The notes beneath the pieces were generated by a model. The model was not told the origin of the DNA. It saw only the letters and a program-made list of their open reading frames with translations, and searched no databases. Made by a program: the position numbers and the translations under genes. Below are positions 8,138-17,781 of a DNA stretch of 64,000 nt, in pieces. Within the stretch, counting starts at the first letter, position 1. Every line of letters begins with the position of its first letter. Location: the NCBI RefSeq assembly GCF_000719335.1, contig NZ_JOGB01000014.1:1-64000 (forward strand). The letters run 5' to 3'. The stretch is from Streptomyces sp. NRRL S-87. Lineage in GTDB: Bacteria; Actinomycetota; Actinomycetes; Streptomycetales; Streptomycetaceae.

Positions 8138-8995
8138 ATGAGCGAGGACAACGAGGACAGGGACGACTCCGGCTGGGACGTCGACCCGGAGGACGAGCAG
8201 GGCGCGGCGGTCGTCGCGGCGGTGGGGCGCCAGTTGAAGGTGTGGCGCGAGGCCGCGGGAATGCGCGTCGCCGACCTCGCCCGGGCCATGGGCTACGGCG
8301 AGGACCTGGTCCGCAAGGTCGAGGGGGGTACGCGGATCCCCCGCCCCGAGTACCTGGACAAGGCGGACAGGGTCCTGAAGGCGGGGGGTCGCATCGCCGC
8401 CATGAAGCGGGACGTGGAGACGACTCGATATCCGAAACGCGTACGCGACCTCGCCAAGATGGAGGCGAGGGCGGTCGAGATCGGCGCCTATCGGATCCAC
8501 GGCATACACGGCCTGCTGCAGACGGAGGAATACGCGCGAGCCCTGTTCGAGATGCGACTACCTGCTTACTCGCAGTCCGAGGTGGATCGATTCACGGCTG
8601 CGCGGACAGCTCGCAGGGCGATCTTCGACCGGGACCCTGCACCGTACCTCAGCTTCGTCCAAGAAGAGGCCACACTGCGGCGACGTATCGGGGGCACAAT
8701 GGTGAGGCGACGGCAACTCGAACATCTGCTGGAGGTGGTCCAGTTGCGCAACATCGCATTCCAGGTGATGCCGACGGACGTCGAGGTCCACGCCGGCATG
8801 GACGGCGGCATCGAGGTGCTCAAATTCGGAGACGGCTCGGCCGTCGGCCGGTCCGAGGGAGCCTTCGGCGGGCGGCCCGTATCCGACCCGCGGCAGCTGC
8901 GGATCTTGGAATTGCGCTATGGCATGATCCGGGCCCAGGCTCTCACGCCCAGGGAGTCGAAGGCCTTCATCGAGCACGTGCTGGGAGAGACATGA
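8138..8995 (+). CDS. XRE-family regulator with DUF5753 (WhiJ/Scr1-like)
   Basis: A 285-aa protein. An XRE helix-turn-helix spans residues 25-85 (VADLARAMGYGEDLVRKVEGG), followed by the DUF5753 domain (residues 105-280) typical of WhiJ-like regulators. The ATG at 8138 is chosen over 8123 because GGGAGG lies 7 nt upstream. The stop overlaps the next start as ATGA, coupling it to the DUF397 gene. Members of this family bind DNA and are antagonised by their DUF397 partner. Confidence 0.93.
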   Translation: MSEDNEDRDDSGWDVDPEDEQGAAVVAAVGRQLKVWREAAGMRVADLARAMGYGEDLVRKVEGGTRIPRPEYLDKADRVLKAGGRIAAMKRDVETTRYPKRVRDLAKMEARAVEIGAYRIHGIHGLLQTEEYARALFEMRLPAYSQSEVDRFTAARTARRAIFDRDPAPYLSFVQEEATLRRRIGGTMVRRRQLEHLLEVVQLRNIAFQVMPTDVEVHAGMDGGIEVLKFGDGSAVGRSEGAFGGRPVSDPRQLRILELRYGMIRAQALTPRESKAFIEHVLGET

Positions 8996-9183
8996 CCCGC
9001 AACCCTGAGCTGGCGTGGTTCAAGAGCAGCTACAGCGACGGCAGCGAAGGCGACTCCTGCGTCGAAGTGGCCGCCACCCCGCACACCATCCACGTCCGCG
9101 ACTCCAAGGACATCACCCGCCCCCGCCTCACCTTCGGCACCACCGCCTGGGCCGGCTTCGTGGCGTACGCCGCGGCGCGCTGA
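8992..9183 (+). CDS. DUF397 domain protein
   Basis: A 63-aa protein with the family signature WFKSSYSDG..GDSCVEVA at the N-terminus and VRDSKD..PRLTF in the middle. The start overlaps the stop of the XRE gene (ATGA). DUF397 proteins act as small partners of the upstream XRE regulator. A terminator-like hairpin lies about 110 nt downstream. Confidence 0.95.
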   Translation: MTRNPELAWFKSSYSDGSEGDSCVEVAATPHTIHVRDSKDITRPRLTFGTTAWAGFVAYAAAR

Positions 9184-9291
9184 CCCGGGAGGGTCAGGGC
9201 GGAACGCCAGCGGTTGGCTCTGGCGGGCGGAGCGGTCGTCGCCATGGCCGTCGAACAGCGCGTACGAGCGGGCAGTTGCGGGCAGCCGAGA

Positions 9292-9322
9292 CGCCGGGCC
9301 CCGTCGCACGACGGACCCGGCG
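9292..9322. terminator. Bidirectional terminator-like hairpin
   Basis: CGCCGGGCCCCGTC pairs with GACGGACCCGGCG across a 4-nt loop, with one bulge and one mismatch. It sits between the convergent DUF397 and GPP methyltransferase genes. There is no U-tract, as is common in Streptomyces. Confidence 0.6.
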
Positions 9323-9346
9323 CTCGGGCGGTGACTCAGGCTTGGC

Positions 9347-10228
9347 TCAGACGCGGTCGGCGGCGATCAGGACGTACTGGAACGAGCCGTCCTCGTAGGA
9401 CTTGATGAACGCCTCCTCGATGCCCGTGACCAGGGACGACGTGGCCCGCAGCTTCCAGTACGGGAGGGTGTCCGGGGTCAGGTCGACGACGGCCTGCGGA
9501 ACGAGGCGGTTGTCGGCCATCGCCTTCAGGTACTCGCGGCGGGAGTGGATGTTGCACTCGAAGTGGGCGTTGATCTGAGAGACCCACTTTGACGGCTGGC
9601 CGTACTTGGGGTTCCAGCAGCCCGTGATGGTGACGTAGCGGCCGCCCACGCGGAGGATGCGGGAGTGCTCGGCCATCAGGTCGTCGAGGTCGACGTACAT
9701 GCTGGACTCGTTGTTCCACGAGCCGGCGACGGAGCCCTTCTCGAAGGGCATGTCGAGCATGTTGCAGACGCGGGCGGCGACGTGGTCTGCGATGCCCAGC
9801 TCGCCGGCGCGGCGGTTGCCGAACTCGGCCTGCTTCGCGGACAGGGTGACGCCCTCGACCCTGCACCCGAAGCGCTGGTGGGCCATGACCGAAGAGCCGC
9901 CGCGGCCGCAGCCGGCGTCGACGAGCAGGTCGTCGCGGCCGATGGGGCCCAGGTGGTCGAGGAGGACGTCCGTCTGCGCGGACTCCAGGCGGTGCAGCTC
10001 GGCGATCAGCTTCTTCTCGTACTCGCTGTCCTCGGGGTCGCCGAGGGCCTCCTGGTCGATGGCGCCGACGCCGTAGTGGTGGTGGTACAGGCCGTCCACG
10101 TCACCCAGCTTGAGGTTCACCGGCCGGGCCTCGCCGTCCCAGTAGCGGGCGATGTCGCCCTGGTAGGGGGTGACGGGGGCGGGGATGAACGTGGTGGTGC
10201 CGACGGTGCTGGTCACAGACAGATCCAT
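9347..10228 (-). CDS. Geranyl diphosphate 2-C-methyltransferase
   Basis: A 293-aa SAM-dependent methyltransferase with motif I DAGCGRGG at residues 104-111. It matches the known GPP C-methyltransferases along its length (e.g. YWDGEARPVNLKLGDVDG near the N-terminus, GSWNNESSMYVDL in the middle). It converts geranyl diphosphate to 2-methyl-GPP, the substrate of the cyclase encoded just upstream. The 148-nt gap to the cyclase gene holds two copies of a G-rich unit (gccggggcacaggggg) around 10275-10311. Third gene of the 2-MIB operon. Confidence 0.96.
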   Translation of the reverse strand: MDLSVTSTVGTTTFIPAPVTPYQGDIARYWDGEARPVNLKLGDVDGLYHHHYGVGAIDQEALGDPEDSEYEKKLIAELHRLESAQTDVLLDHLGPIGRDDLLVDAGCGRGGSSVMAHQRFGCRVEGVTLSAKQAEFGNRRAGELGIADHVAARVCNMLDMPFEKGSVAGSWNNESSMYVDLDDLMAEHSRILRVGGRYVTITGCWNPKYGQPSKWVSQINAHFECNIHSRREYLKAMADNRLVPQAVVDLTPDTLPYWKLRATSSLVTGIEEAFIKSYEDGSFQYVLIAADRV

Positions 10229-10376
10229 TCCTCTTGCCAGATGGGGGTTACAAGGGGGAAGCGAGGTTCAAGGGGCGCCGGGGCACAGGGGGGTGCCGGG
10301 GCACAGGGGGTGCACGGTTCGCACGGCATGCCGCATTACGGCGTGGAACCTGCGACTCGTCCTTATGCGCGCTGGT

Positions 10377-11939
10377 TTACCAGAAATCAGGCAGGCTGTA
10401 CCGGTACGTGTTGGTCATGTGCCAGTAGTGGTTGCCGTCCAGCCACACCGCCACGCCGCGCAGGAAGCGCTGCACGGTCGGCAGCGGCACGGCGGCCGCG
10501 AACTCGGCCGAGGCGGCCTCGAACTCGTGCATGAGCTCGTTGTGGACCTCGACCGCCTTGAGGTAGCCCTCGCGGTCGGATAGCCGCTCGCGCTCGGAGA
10601 TGACCACGGGCAGGTTGAGGTGCTTGCCCGGGCTCTTGAGCTCCTTGGTGTACGAGTACAGGTCGTTGACGATCGTGGTGGCGTTGCCGGCCAGGGCGAT
10701 GACCCTCTGCAGGCCCGGCTGGGCGTGCAGGTCGGCCGGGAGCTCGTAGCCGCCGACGGTGTCGGTGATCGTCGGGCAGGGCCGGAAGTTGTTGAACTGC
10801 CGCATCGCCAGGTACTCGTACACCTCCGGGACGTAGTCCGTCTCGGCCCAGGCGGCCTCGGCGAGGTAGCCCATGTGCAGGCGGGCCATGTCGTGCCGGA
10901 AGCGGTCCGTCTGGGAGGGGGTGGCCTGCCGGGCGAAGTACTGCATGGCGGACGTGTACGCACGGCGCGGCGCGTCGGACTGGAGCGAGTCCAGCCAGGC
11001 CGGGCCGTACTCCTTGGTGGTGTGCAGGGCGTCCAGGGCGGTGTGCGCCAGCAGCAGGCGGCCGCCGAGACCGACCGGGGAGCCGCCGTGGTCCTCGCAG
11101 TAGCAGTCGTCGACGACGTTCTCGGCGACCATGAGGCGGGTGGCGACCATGAGGTGGTCGACGGTCGGGGCGTCCGGGTGGCAGGCGACCATGTACCGGC
11201 CGACCGAGAAGCCGTCGAACTGGTCCTCCCACTCCGGCGGGTAGAGCGCGACCTCGTCGACCGCCCAGTCCTTGATGCGGCGGCTGACCTCGGCCACGCG
11301 GGCGGGGTCGGGCTCCGGGACGGGGTGGAAGTAGAGGCCGGGGATGGGGATGCCGTCGGCCTGGGACGGCGCGCCCGGCCCCGCCTCCGGGTCCGGGAGC
11401 TCCGCGGGGGCCGGGGAGGCTGCCGGGGCCGCCGGGGCCGCCGGGGCCGCAGGGGTCTCCCTCAGGGTGAGGAACAGCCCGCTCGTACCGAGACCGCCGG
11501 GGCGGATCGGGACGCGCCCCAGGGCCGACGCGGGGCCCGTGGCAGAGGCCGTGGCAGAGGCCGTGGCAGAGGCCGTGGCGGGGGCCGTGGCGGGGGCCGG
11601 AGGCTCCGGAACGCCGACCGGCGCCGGCGGGGCCGTCACGGAAGCCGGGGCCGCTGCGGAAGCCACCGCCTCCGCCGGGGCCGAGACGTCGGCCGGGGCC
11701 GGGGCCGCGACCTCCGGGGGCGGTACCGGCAGGACGAGTGAGGCTCCGGCCAGTGCGGCGGCCCGCCGGTAGGCGGAGGCGAGGACGTCCAGGCCGGACG
11801 TTCCGGGGGCGGAGGATCCCGGTTCGGGGACAACAGAAGGCAGGGTGGAAGGCAGGACGGAAGGCAGGGCGGACTGCAGGGCGGACTGCAGGCTGGGCTG
11901 CCGGCTGGACTGCAGGGGGGAAGGCCCAGGGTCGGGCAT
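10377..11939 (-). CDS. 2-methylisoborneol synthase (monoterpene cyclase) with disordered cargo-loading N-terminus
   Basis: A 520-aa class I terpene cyclase that turns 2-methyl-GPP into 2-methylisoborneol. The catalytic domain occupies residues 197-520, with the metal motif DDCYCED at 277-283 and the NSE-type motif NDLYSYTKE at 425-433. Residues 1-195 are a Pro/Ala-rich disordered region in which GTSGL occurs twice, at 46-50 (GTSGLDVLASAYRR) and 151-155 (LGTSGLFLTL). In this enzyme class the N-terminus targets the cyclase into the family 2B encapsulin encoded upstream. An ATA-type tract is encoded by 12-nt DNA repeats near 11525-11595. ATG at 11939 follows AAGGAG at 7 nt. Confidence 0.96.
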   Translation of the reverse strand: MPDPGPSPLQSSRQPSLQSALQSALPSVLPSTLPSVVPEPGSSAPGTSGLDVLASAYRRAAALAGASLVLPVPPPEVAAPAPADVSAPAEAVASAAAPASVTAPPAPVGVPEPPAPATAPATASATASATASATGPASALGRVPIRPGGLGTSGLFLTLRETPAAPAAPAAPAASPAPAELPDPEAGPGAPSQADGIPIPGLYFHPVPEPDPARVAEVSRRIKDWAVDEVALYPPEWEDQFDGFSVGRYMVACHPDAPTVDHLMVATRLMVAENVVDDCYCEDHGGSPVGLGGRLLLAHTALDALHTTKEYGPAWLDSLQSDAPRRAYTSAMQYFARQATPSQTDRFRHDMARLHMGYLAEAAWAETDYVPEVYEYLAMRQFNNFRPCPTITDTVGGYELPADLHAQPGLQRVIALAGNATTIVNDLYSYTKELKSPGKHLNLPVVISERERLSDREGYLKAVEVHNELMHEFEAASAEFAAAVPLPTVQRFLRGVAVWLDGNHYWHMTNTYRYSLPDFW

Positions 11940-12000
11940 CCGTGGCTCCTTGCTGAGGCTCGCTGAAGCGGGGGTCCGGCCCCGGCCCCCGGCCGACGCC

Positions 12001-12076
12001 GGGCCCCGGGCTCGCGTCCGGGCCCCGGGCTCGCGTCCGGGCCCCGGGCTTGCGTCCGGGCCCCGGGCTCGCGTCC
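12001..12076. repeat. Four tandem copies of a 19-bp GC-rich repeat
   Basis: The unit gggccccgggctcgcgtcc occurs four times head to tail at 12001, 12020, 12039 and 12058, with one substitution in the third. It lies in the 212-nt gap between the encapsulin stop and the cyclase start. Each unit contains the palindrome GGGCCC/CCCGGG, so the transcript could form strong, slip-prone hairpins that modulate the shell-to-cargo expression ratio. That role is inference. Confidence 0.9.
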
Positions 12077-12151
12077 GGGGCCCGGCCCGGGCACACCCGG
12101 CCGGCCCGGGGGTCGACCGGGCTGTCGTGACCGTGGGGCGGGGCAGGTCCT

Positions 12152-13576
12152 CTAATCGTGCCGACGGGCGATCTGCACGTTCTCCAACACGCCGAGCGCG
12201 TCCGGCACAAGGATGGCCGCGGAGTAGTAGGTGGTGACGAGGTACGAGATGATCGACCGCTCGTCGATGCCCATGAAGCGGACCGACAGCCCGGGTTCGT
12301 ACTCCTCCGGCAGGCCCGTCTGGCGCAGGCCGATGACGCCCTGGTTGTCCTCGCCGGTACGCATGGCGAGGATGGAGCTGGTGTTCTCCTTGCTGATGGG
12401 GATCTTGTTGCACGGCAGGATCGGCACGCCGCGCCAGGCCGGCACCGCCTGCCCGCCTACGTCCACGTGGTCGGGGTACAGGCCGCGGGCGTTGAGCTCC
12501 CGCCCGATCGCCGCGATGGTCCTCGGGTGGGCGAGGAAGAGCTTCGTCCCGCGGCGGCGGCAGAGCAGCTCGTCGAGGTCGTCCGGGGTGGGCGGGCCCG
12601 AGTGGGGCTGGATGCGCTGCTTGAAGTCGGCGTTGTGGAGCAGGCCGAACTCGCGGTTGTTGACGAGCTCGTGCTCCTGGCGCTCGCGCAGGGCCTCGAT
12701 CGTGAGGCGCAGCTGTTCCTCGGTCTGGTTCATCGGGCCGTTGTAGAGGTCGGCGACCCGGGTGTGGACCTTGAGGATGGTCTGGGCGACGGAGAGCTCG
12801 TACTCGCGCGGGTGGGCCTCGTAGTCGACGAAGGCGCCGGGGAGTTCGGCCTCGCCGACGTGACCGGCGGACATCGCGATCTCGGCCTCGCCGTGCCGGT
12901 TCTGGCGCTGCTGCGGGAGGGTGCTGAACGTGCGGATGTGCTCCTGGAGGTGCGGCGACTGGGCCATGACGGCGGCGAAGTCGGCGCGGGTGAGGGTGAG
13001 GAGCGTGCCGGAGGTCTCGGCGGTGGCGGTGTAGTCCCAGGTCGCGTCGCCGTCGAGGAGGGCGTTCTCGCCGAAGCGGTCGCCGTCGGCGAGGACGGAG
13101 ACCGCGACCTCGTCGCCGTACTTGCCCGTCGTGGTCTGGCTGATGCGGCCGTGGGCGAGGAGGTGGATGCGGTCGGCGGGGGTGCCGCGCTCGGCCAGCA
13201 CCTCGCCGGCGCGGAAGTCGCGCTGGACGCAGCGGCCGGCGAGGGCGGTCAGGACGTCCTCGTCGTCGTAGCCGCGGAGGAGGGCGAGTTCCCCGAGTTC
13301 GCGGGGGATCACGCGGACCGCGGCGCCGTCCTGGACGAAGTCGATGCGGCCGTCGCCGACGGTGTAGGACAGGCGGCGGTTCACCCGGTACGCACCGCCC
13401 TTGGTCTCCACCCACGGGAGCATCCTGAGCAGCCAGCGGGAGGTGATCTCCTGCATCTGCGGGGCGGACTTGGTGGTGGTGGCGAGGTTGCGGGCGGCTG
13501 CGGTGCCGAGGCTGGTCTGCGGGCGCGGCTGCGCCGCCTGCGTGGGCGTCGGCTCCGGGGTGGTGTCGACGGTCAT
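12152..13576 (-). CDS. Family 2B encapsulin shell protein with cyclic-nucleotide-binding domain
   Basis: A 474-aa protein of the type long annotated as the cyclic-nucleotide-binding protein beside 2-MIB synthase (EshA-like). The HK97-type shell fold is interrupted by a Crp-like cNMP domain, residues about 100-215 (phrases [12 protein letters not shown] and [14 protein letters not shown]). The C-terminal part ([29 protein letters not shown]) forms the remaining shell fold. Such proteins assemble into a capsid that encloses the 2-MIB synthase. First gene of the operon. The ATG at 13576 has AGGAGCC-like spacing. Confidence 0.94.
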   Translation of the reverse strand: MTVDTTPEPTPTQAAQPRPQTSLGTAAARNLATTTKSAPQMQEITSRWLLRMLPWVETKGGAYRVNRRLSYTVGDGRIDFVQDGAAVRVIPRELGELALLRGYDDEDVLTALAGRCVQRDFRAGEVLAERGTPADRIHLLAHGRISQTTTGKYGDEVAVSVLADGDRFGENALLDGDATWDYTATAETSGTLLTLTRADFAAVMAQSPHLQEHIRTFSTLPQQRQNRHGEAEIAMSAGHVGEAELPGAFVDYEAHPREYELSVAQTILKVHTRVADLYNGPMNQTEEQLRLTIEALRERQEHELVNNREFGLLHNADFKQRIQPHSGPPTPDDLDELLCRRRGTKLFLAHPRTIAAIGRELNARGLYPDHVDVGGQAVPAWRGVPILPCNKIPISKENTSSILAMRTGEDNQGVIGLRQTGLPEEYEPGLSVRFMGIDERSIISYLVTTYYSAAILVPDALGVLENVQIARRHD

Positions 13577-13943
13577 CGGGTGAGGCTCCTTCGTCGGGGG
13601 CGGCGGGGCACGGGCACGCGCACGGGCACACGGGTGCCTTCGCGCGTCGCGGTGAAAGAAGAAAAAGAGGTGAGATACCCGGGCATTCCGTTCAGATCCG
13701 GGAGCACACTAAGCGCCCGCGCCCCCTGCGAGCGCCTGGAAGCCGGTCGGATTACCTCGATACGGTGATCTTGAGGCGGACCGCGTTTGCGGCGCTGATC
13801 AGCGACATTTCAGCCGGGGCGGCGGTATCCGGCCGGAGCCGTCCACCGGAGGCCACCCCGGTCACGCCCCTTCCCTCCGCGCAGCCCGCACCCTAATCTG
13901 ACGAACCATCAGACACGGGTCCGGTGCCGGGAGGCGACTGCGC
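13577..13943. promoter_or_regulatory. Divergent regulatory region between 2-MIB operon and SDR gene
   Basis: A 367-nt non-coding gap. It contains a perfect 12-bp palindrome CGCTGATCAGCG at 13793-13804 and the imperfect inverted repeat TCTGA-cgaacca-TCAGA at 13897-13913, 30 nt before the SDR start. The second element overlaps a TAATCT that resembles a -10 box, so a TetR-type repressor could act there. Both roles are inferred. Confidence 0.5.
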
Positions 13944-14726
13944 ATGCTGCTGCAAGGGAAGACCGTGATCGTCTCCGGCGTGGGCGCCGGGCTCGGGCAC
14001 CAGGTCGCGGCGACGGTCGTCCGGGACGGCGGCAACGCGGTGCTGGGCGCCCGTACGGAGGCCAACCTCGCCAAGTCCGCCGCCGAGATCGACCCCGACG
14101 GCCGCCACACCGCACACCGCCCGACGGACATCACGGACGAGGCGCAGTGCGAGGCGCTCGCGGCGCTCGCGACCGAGCGGTTCGGCGGGATCGACGCGGT
14201 GGTGCACGTGGCCGCCTGGGACTCTTACTTCGGCGGGCTGCAGGACGCGGACTTCGGCACCTGGCAGCAGGTCCTGGACGTGAACCTGCTCGGCACGCTC
14301 CGCATGACCCGGGCCTGCCTGCCCGCCCTGAAGGAGCGGGGCGGATCGGTCGTGATCATCGGGACGCAGTCCGCCGTGGCCGCGCCCTCGCAGGTGCAGC
14401 AGGCCGCGTACGCCGCCTCGAAGGGCGCGTTGACCTCCGCCATGTACTCGATGGCCCGCGAGCTCGGCCCGCACCGGATCCGGGTGAACACGGTGCTGCC
14501 CGGCTGGATGTGGGGCCCGCCGGTCCAGGCGTACGTCACCTTCACCGCGCACGGCGAGGGCGTGCCGGAGGCGGCGGTGCTGGAGCGGCTGACCTCGCGC
14601 ATGGCCCTGCCGGAGCTCGCCACGGACGGGGACGTCGCGGACGCGGCCGCCTTCCTCGCCTCCGACCGGGCGCGGGCCATCACGGGGCAGTCGCTGCTCG
14701 TGAACGCGGGCGAGCTGATGAGGTGA
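13944..14726 (+). CDS. SDR-family NAD(P)-dependent oxidoreductase
   Basis: A 260-aa classical short-chain dehydrogenase. The Rossmann glycine motif SGVGAGLG is at residues 11-18, the NVNL-like VNLLG segment near 114, the catalytic serine in the GTQSAV strand, and the YAASK catalytic pair near residue 155. Substrate cannot be read from sequence; the closest use is reduction of a carbonyl or oxidation of an alcohol on a small molecule. It is followed after 74 nt by fbiC in the same direction, with no obvious terminator, so weak co-transcription is possible. An operator-like inverted repeat sits upstream. Confidence 0.93.
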   Translation: MLLQGKTVIVSGVGAGLGHQVAATVVRDGGNAVLGARTEANLAKSAAEIDPDGRHTAHRPTDITDEAQCEALAALATERFGGIDAVVHVAAWDSYFGGLQDADFGTWQQVLDVNLLGTLRMTRACLPALKERGGSVVIIGTQSAVAAPSQVQQAAYAASKGALTSAMYSMARELGPHRIRVNTVLPGWMWGPPVQAYVTFTAHGEGVPEAAVLERLTSRMALPELATDGDVADAAAFLASDRARAITGQSLLVNAGELMR

Positions 14727-14800
14727 CCGGCGGGGGACGGCCGGGCGGCGGGCCGGGAACGGGGGCACGGGCCGCGATCACTGGATCGTATGCTCCTCAG

Positions 14801-17395
14801 ATGACCACCGATGTGCCGCAGCCCCCCACCGCCAACGCCATGCGCCGGGCCCTCAAGAGGGCCCGCGACGGCGTCGCGCTCGACCTCGCCGAGGCCGCCG
14901 TGCTGCTCCAGGCGCGCGGGGCGGACCTCGACGACCTGACCGCCTCCGCCGCCCGCGTGCGCGACGCGGGGCTGGCGGCCGCCGGGCGCCCCGGGGTCAT
15001 CACGTACTCGAAGAGCGTCTTCATCCCGCTCACCCGGCTCTGCCGCGACAAGTGCCACTACTGCACCTTCGCCACCGTGCCCGGCAAGCTCCGGCGCGAG
15101 GGCCACGGGATGTTCATGTCCCCGGACGAGGTGCTGGACGTGGCGCGCAAGGGGGCCGCGGCCGGGTGCAAGGAGGCGCTCATCACCCTCGGGGACAAGC
15201 CCGAGGACCGGTGGCCCGAGGCCCGCGAGTGGCTCGACGCGCACGGCTACGACGACACCCTGGCGTACGTGCGGGCGATGTCGATCCGCATCCTCGAGGA
15301 GACCGGCCTGCTGCCGCACCTCAACCCGGGGGTCATGAGCTGGTCCGACTTCCAGCGCCTGAAGCCCGTCGCGCCCAGCATGGGGATGATGCTGGAGACC
15401 ACCGCCACCCGCCTGTGGTCCGAGCCGGGCATGCCCCACTACGGCTCCCCCGACAAGGAGCCCGCCGTGCGGCTGCGGGTGCTGGAGGACGCGGGCCGGT
15501 CGTCGGTGCCGTTCACGTCCGGGCTGCTCATCGGGATCGGGGAGACGTACGAGGAACGCGCCGACTCCCTGTTCGCGCTGCGCCGCGTCGCCCGCGCGTA
15601 CCACGGCATCCAGGAACTGATCGTCCAGAACTTCCGCGCCAAGCCCGACACCGCCATGCGCGGCATGCCGGACGCCGAGCTGGACGACCTGGTGGCGACG
15701 GTGGCCGTGGCCCGGCACATCATGGGGCCGTCCGCCTGCCTCCAGGCGCCGCCCAACCTCGTCGAGGACGAGTACGCGCGGCTCATCGGGGCCGGGATCG
15801 ACGACTGGGGCGGGGTCTCCCCCCTCACCATCGACCACGTCAACCCCGAGCGGCCGTGGCCGCAGATCGAGCGGCTGGCGCAGGAGTCCGCCGCGGCCGG
15901 CTTCGAGCTGCGCGAACGGCTCTGCGTGTACCCGGAGTTCGTGCAGCGCGGCGAACCCTGGCTGGACCCCCGCCTGCTGCCGCACGTACGGGCGCTCGCC
16001 GACCCGGAGACCGGGCTGGCGCGGCCGGACGCCGTGGTCGAGGGCCGTCCGTGGCAGGAGCCCGACGAGGTGTTCGCCGCGAGCGGGCGCACCGATCTGC
16101 ACCGCACCATCGACAGCGAGGGGCGCACCGGGGACCGGCGGGCCGACTTCGACGCCGTGTACGGGGACTGGGAGGCGCTGCGCGAGGCGGCGGCGCCCGG
16201 CATGGCCCCCGAACGGATCGAAACCGACGTGCGGCAGGCGCTGCGGCAGGCCGCCGACGACCCGACCGGGCTGAGCGACGCCGAGGCGCTGGCGCTGCTG
16301 CACGCGGACGGGCCCGCCCTCGACGCCCTCACCCGCATCGCCGACGACCTACGCCGGTCGGTGGTCGGCGAGGACGTCACGTACATCGTGACCCGGAACA
16401 TCAACTTCACGAACGTCTGCTACACCGGCTGCCGCTTCTGCGCCTTCGCGCAGCGCCGCACGGACGCCGACGCGTACACCCTGTCGCTGGAGCAGGTCGC
16501 CGAACGGGCCGCGCAGGCCTGGGAGGTGGGGGCGGTCGAGGTGTGCATGCAGGGCGGCATCCACCCGGACCTGCCCGGCACGGCGTACTTCGACATCGCA
16601 CGGGCGGTCAAGGAGCGGGTGCCGGGCATGCACGTGCACGCCTTCTCGCCGATGGAGGTCGTCAACGGGGCGACCCGCACCGGAATGTCCGTGCGGGACT
16701 GGCTGTCGGCGGCCAAGGAGGCGGGGCTGGACTCGATCCCCGGCACCGCGGCGGAGATCCTCGACGACGAGGTGCGGTGGGTGCTCACCAAGGGCAAGCT
16801 GCCGGCCGCCGACTGGATGGAGGTCGTGTCGACCGCCCACGAGCTGGGCATCCGGTCGTCGTCCACGATGATGTACGGCCACGTCGACCAGCCCCGGCAC
16901 TGGCTCGGGCACTTCCGCACGCTGGCCCGGATGCAGCGGGAGGCGCTGGAGAAGGGGGTGGAGGGCTTCACGGAGTTCGTGACCCTGCCCTTCATCCACA
17001 CCAACGCGCCCGTCTACCTGGCGGGGATCTCCCGGCCGGGGCCGACGGTGCGCGACAACCGGGCGGTGACGGCGATGGCGCGGCTGCTGCTGCACCCGCA
17101 CATCCCCAACATCCAGACGAGCTGGGTGAAGCTGGGCGCGGAGGGGGCCGCCGAGATGCTGCGCTCGGGCGCGAACGACCTGGGCGGCACCCTGATGGAG
17201 GAGACCATCTCGCGGATGGCGGGGTCGAGCTACGGCTCGTACAAGTCCGTCCGGGACCTGGAGGCCGTCGCGGCGGCGGCGGGCCGTCCCGTGCGGGCGC
17301 GCACGACGCTGTACGGGGAGGTGCCGGAGGAGCGGCTGCGGGCGGCCGCGGCCTCGGACGGGCACCTGCCGGAGCTGCTGCCGGTGCTGGAGTAG
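14801..17395 (+). CDS. fbiC: FO synthase (CofG/CofH fusion), F420 biosynthesis
   Basis: An 864-aa protein with two radical-SAM domains. The N-terminal CofG-like half has CRDKCHYC (cysteines 81, 85, 88), and the C-terminal CofH-like half has CYTGCRFC (cysteines 540, 544, 547). Together they join tyrosine to 5-amino-6-ribitylaminouracil to form FO, the deazaflavin of coenzyme F420. The single fused polypeptide is the actinobacterial form. ATG at 14801 begins the conserved N-terminus. F420 links it with the LLM-type oxidoreductase at 25127. No other F420 genes are in the window. Confidence 0.97.
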   Translation: MTTDVPQPPTANAMRRALKRARDGVALDLAEAAVLLQARGADLDDLTASAARVRDAGLAAAGRPGVITYSKSVFIPLTRLCRDKCHYCTFATVPGKLRREGHGMFMSPDEVLDVARKGAAAGCKEALITLGDKPEDRWPEAREWLDAHGYDDTLAYVRAMSIRILEETGLLPHLNPGVMSWSDFQRLKPVAPSMGMMLETTATRLWSEPGMPHYGSPDKEPAVRLRVLEDAGRSSVPFTSGLLIGIGETYEERADSLFALRRVARAYHGIQELIVQNFRAKPDTAMRGMPDAELDDLVATVAVARHIMGPSACLQAPPNLVEDEYARLIGAGIDDWGGVSPLTIDHVNPERPWPQIERLAQESAAAGFELRERLCVYPEFVQRGEPWLDPRLLPHVRALADPETGLARPDAVVEGRPWQEPDEVFAASGRTDLHRTIDSEGRTGDRRADFDAVYGDWEALREAAAPGMAPERIETDVRQALRQAADDPTGLSDAEALALLHADGPALDALTRIADDLRRSVVGEDVTYIVTRNINFTNVCYTGCRFCAFAQRRTDADAYTLSLEQVAERAAQAWEVGAVEVCMQGGIHPDLPGTAYFDIARAVKERVPGMHVHAFSPMEVVNGATRTGMSVRDWLSAAKEAGLDSIPGTAAEILDDEVRWVLTKGKLPAADWMEVVSTAHELGIRSSSTMMYGHVDQPRHWLGHFRTLARMQREALEKGVEGFTEFVTLPFIHTNAPVYLAGISRPGPTVRDNRAVTAMARLLLHPHIPNIQTSWVKLGAEGAAEMLRSGANDLGGTLMEETISRMAGSSYGSYKSVRDLEAVAAAAGRPVRARTTLYGEVPEERLRAAAASDGHLPELLPVLE

Positions 17396-17781
17396 CGGGG
17401 CTCGGGGTGTGTCGTCCCTTGGGAGCGCGGCTGGGGATGGGGCCAGGGCGGAAGAAACGACCTTGAACGGAACATGGCCGAAAGAGACAGGCCGGATGAC
17501 GACCAGCGGCAAAGCATGCCACTAGGGCGAAACGCGCCTCCCGGGCCGCCGACCGGTGCGGACGCGCCCGACCGCGGCGCCGCCGGCCGGACCGCCGCCG
17601 CGTACGGGGGACGAACCCGACTCCGGAAGTCCCGCCGAGGCGGCCCGCGGATGGCTGGAGTTCGCATTCCAGCCGTTCTCCGCTCACCTTCGCGCCTCGT
17701 GGCCCACCGCGTCCGGATTCGATCGACTCTGTCCGTTACAGTGCCGACCCAGATCCAGGGGGGATCCAGAGGGGGGGTTCC
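17396..17781. other. Intergenic region upstream of the ADP-ribosylglycohydrolase-like gene
   Basis: A 386-nt stretch with no convincing gene; the short plus-strand frame through it lacks a ribosome-binding site and codon bias. It ends in a G-rich ribosome-binding region (GGGGGG) before the GTG at 17782. I see no repeat or clear promoter. Confidence 0.5.

Noticed and set aside
12001..12076. CRISPR-like array
   Set aside because: The 19-bp units are directly adjacent with no spacers and no cas genes are present.
10377..13631. A 1084-aa fusion of encapsulin-region frame and cyclase
   Set aside because: The upstream part is a shadow of the encapsulin gene, which is read in another frame; the cyclase has its own AAGGAG and ATG at 11939.
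14147..17395. A 1082-aa SDR/FO-synthase-frame fusion
   Set aside because: The N-terminal part is an out-of-frame reading of the SDR gene; FbiC starts at 14801 with a conserved N-terminus.
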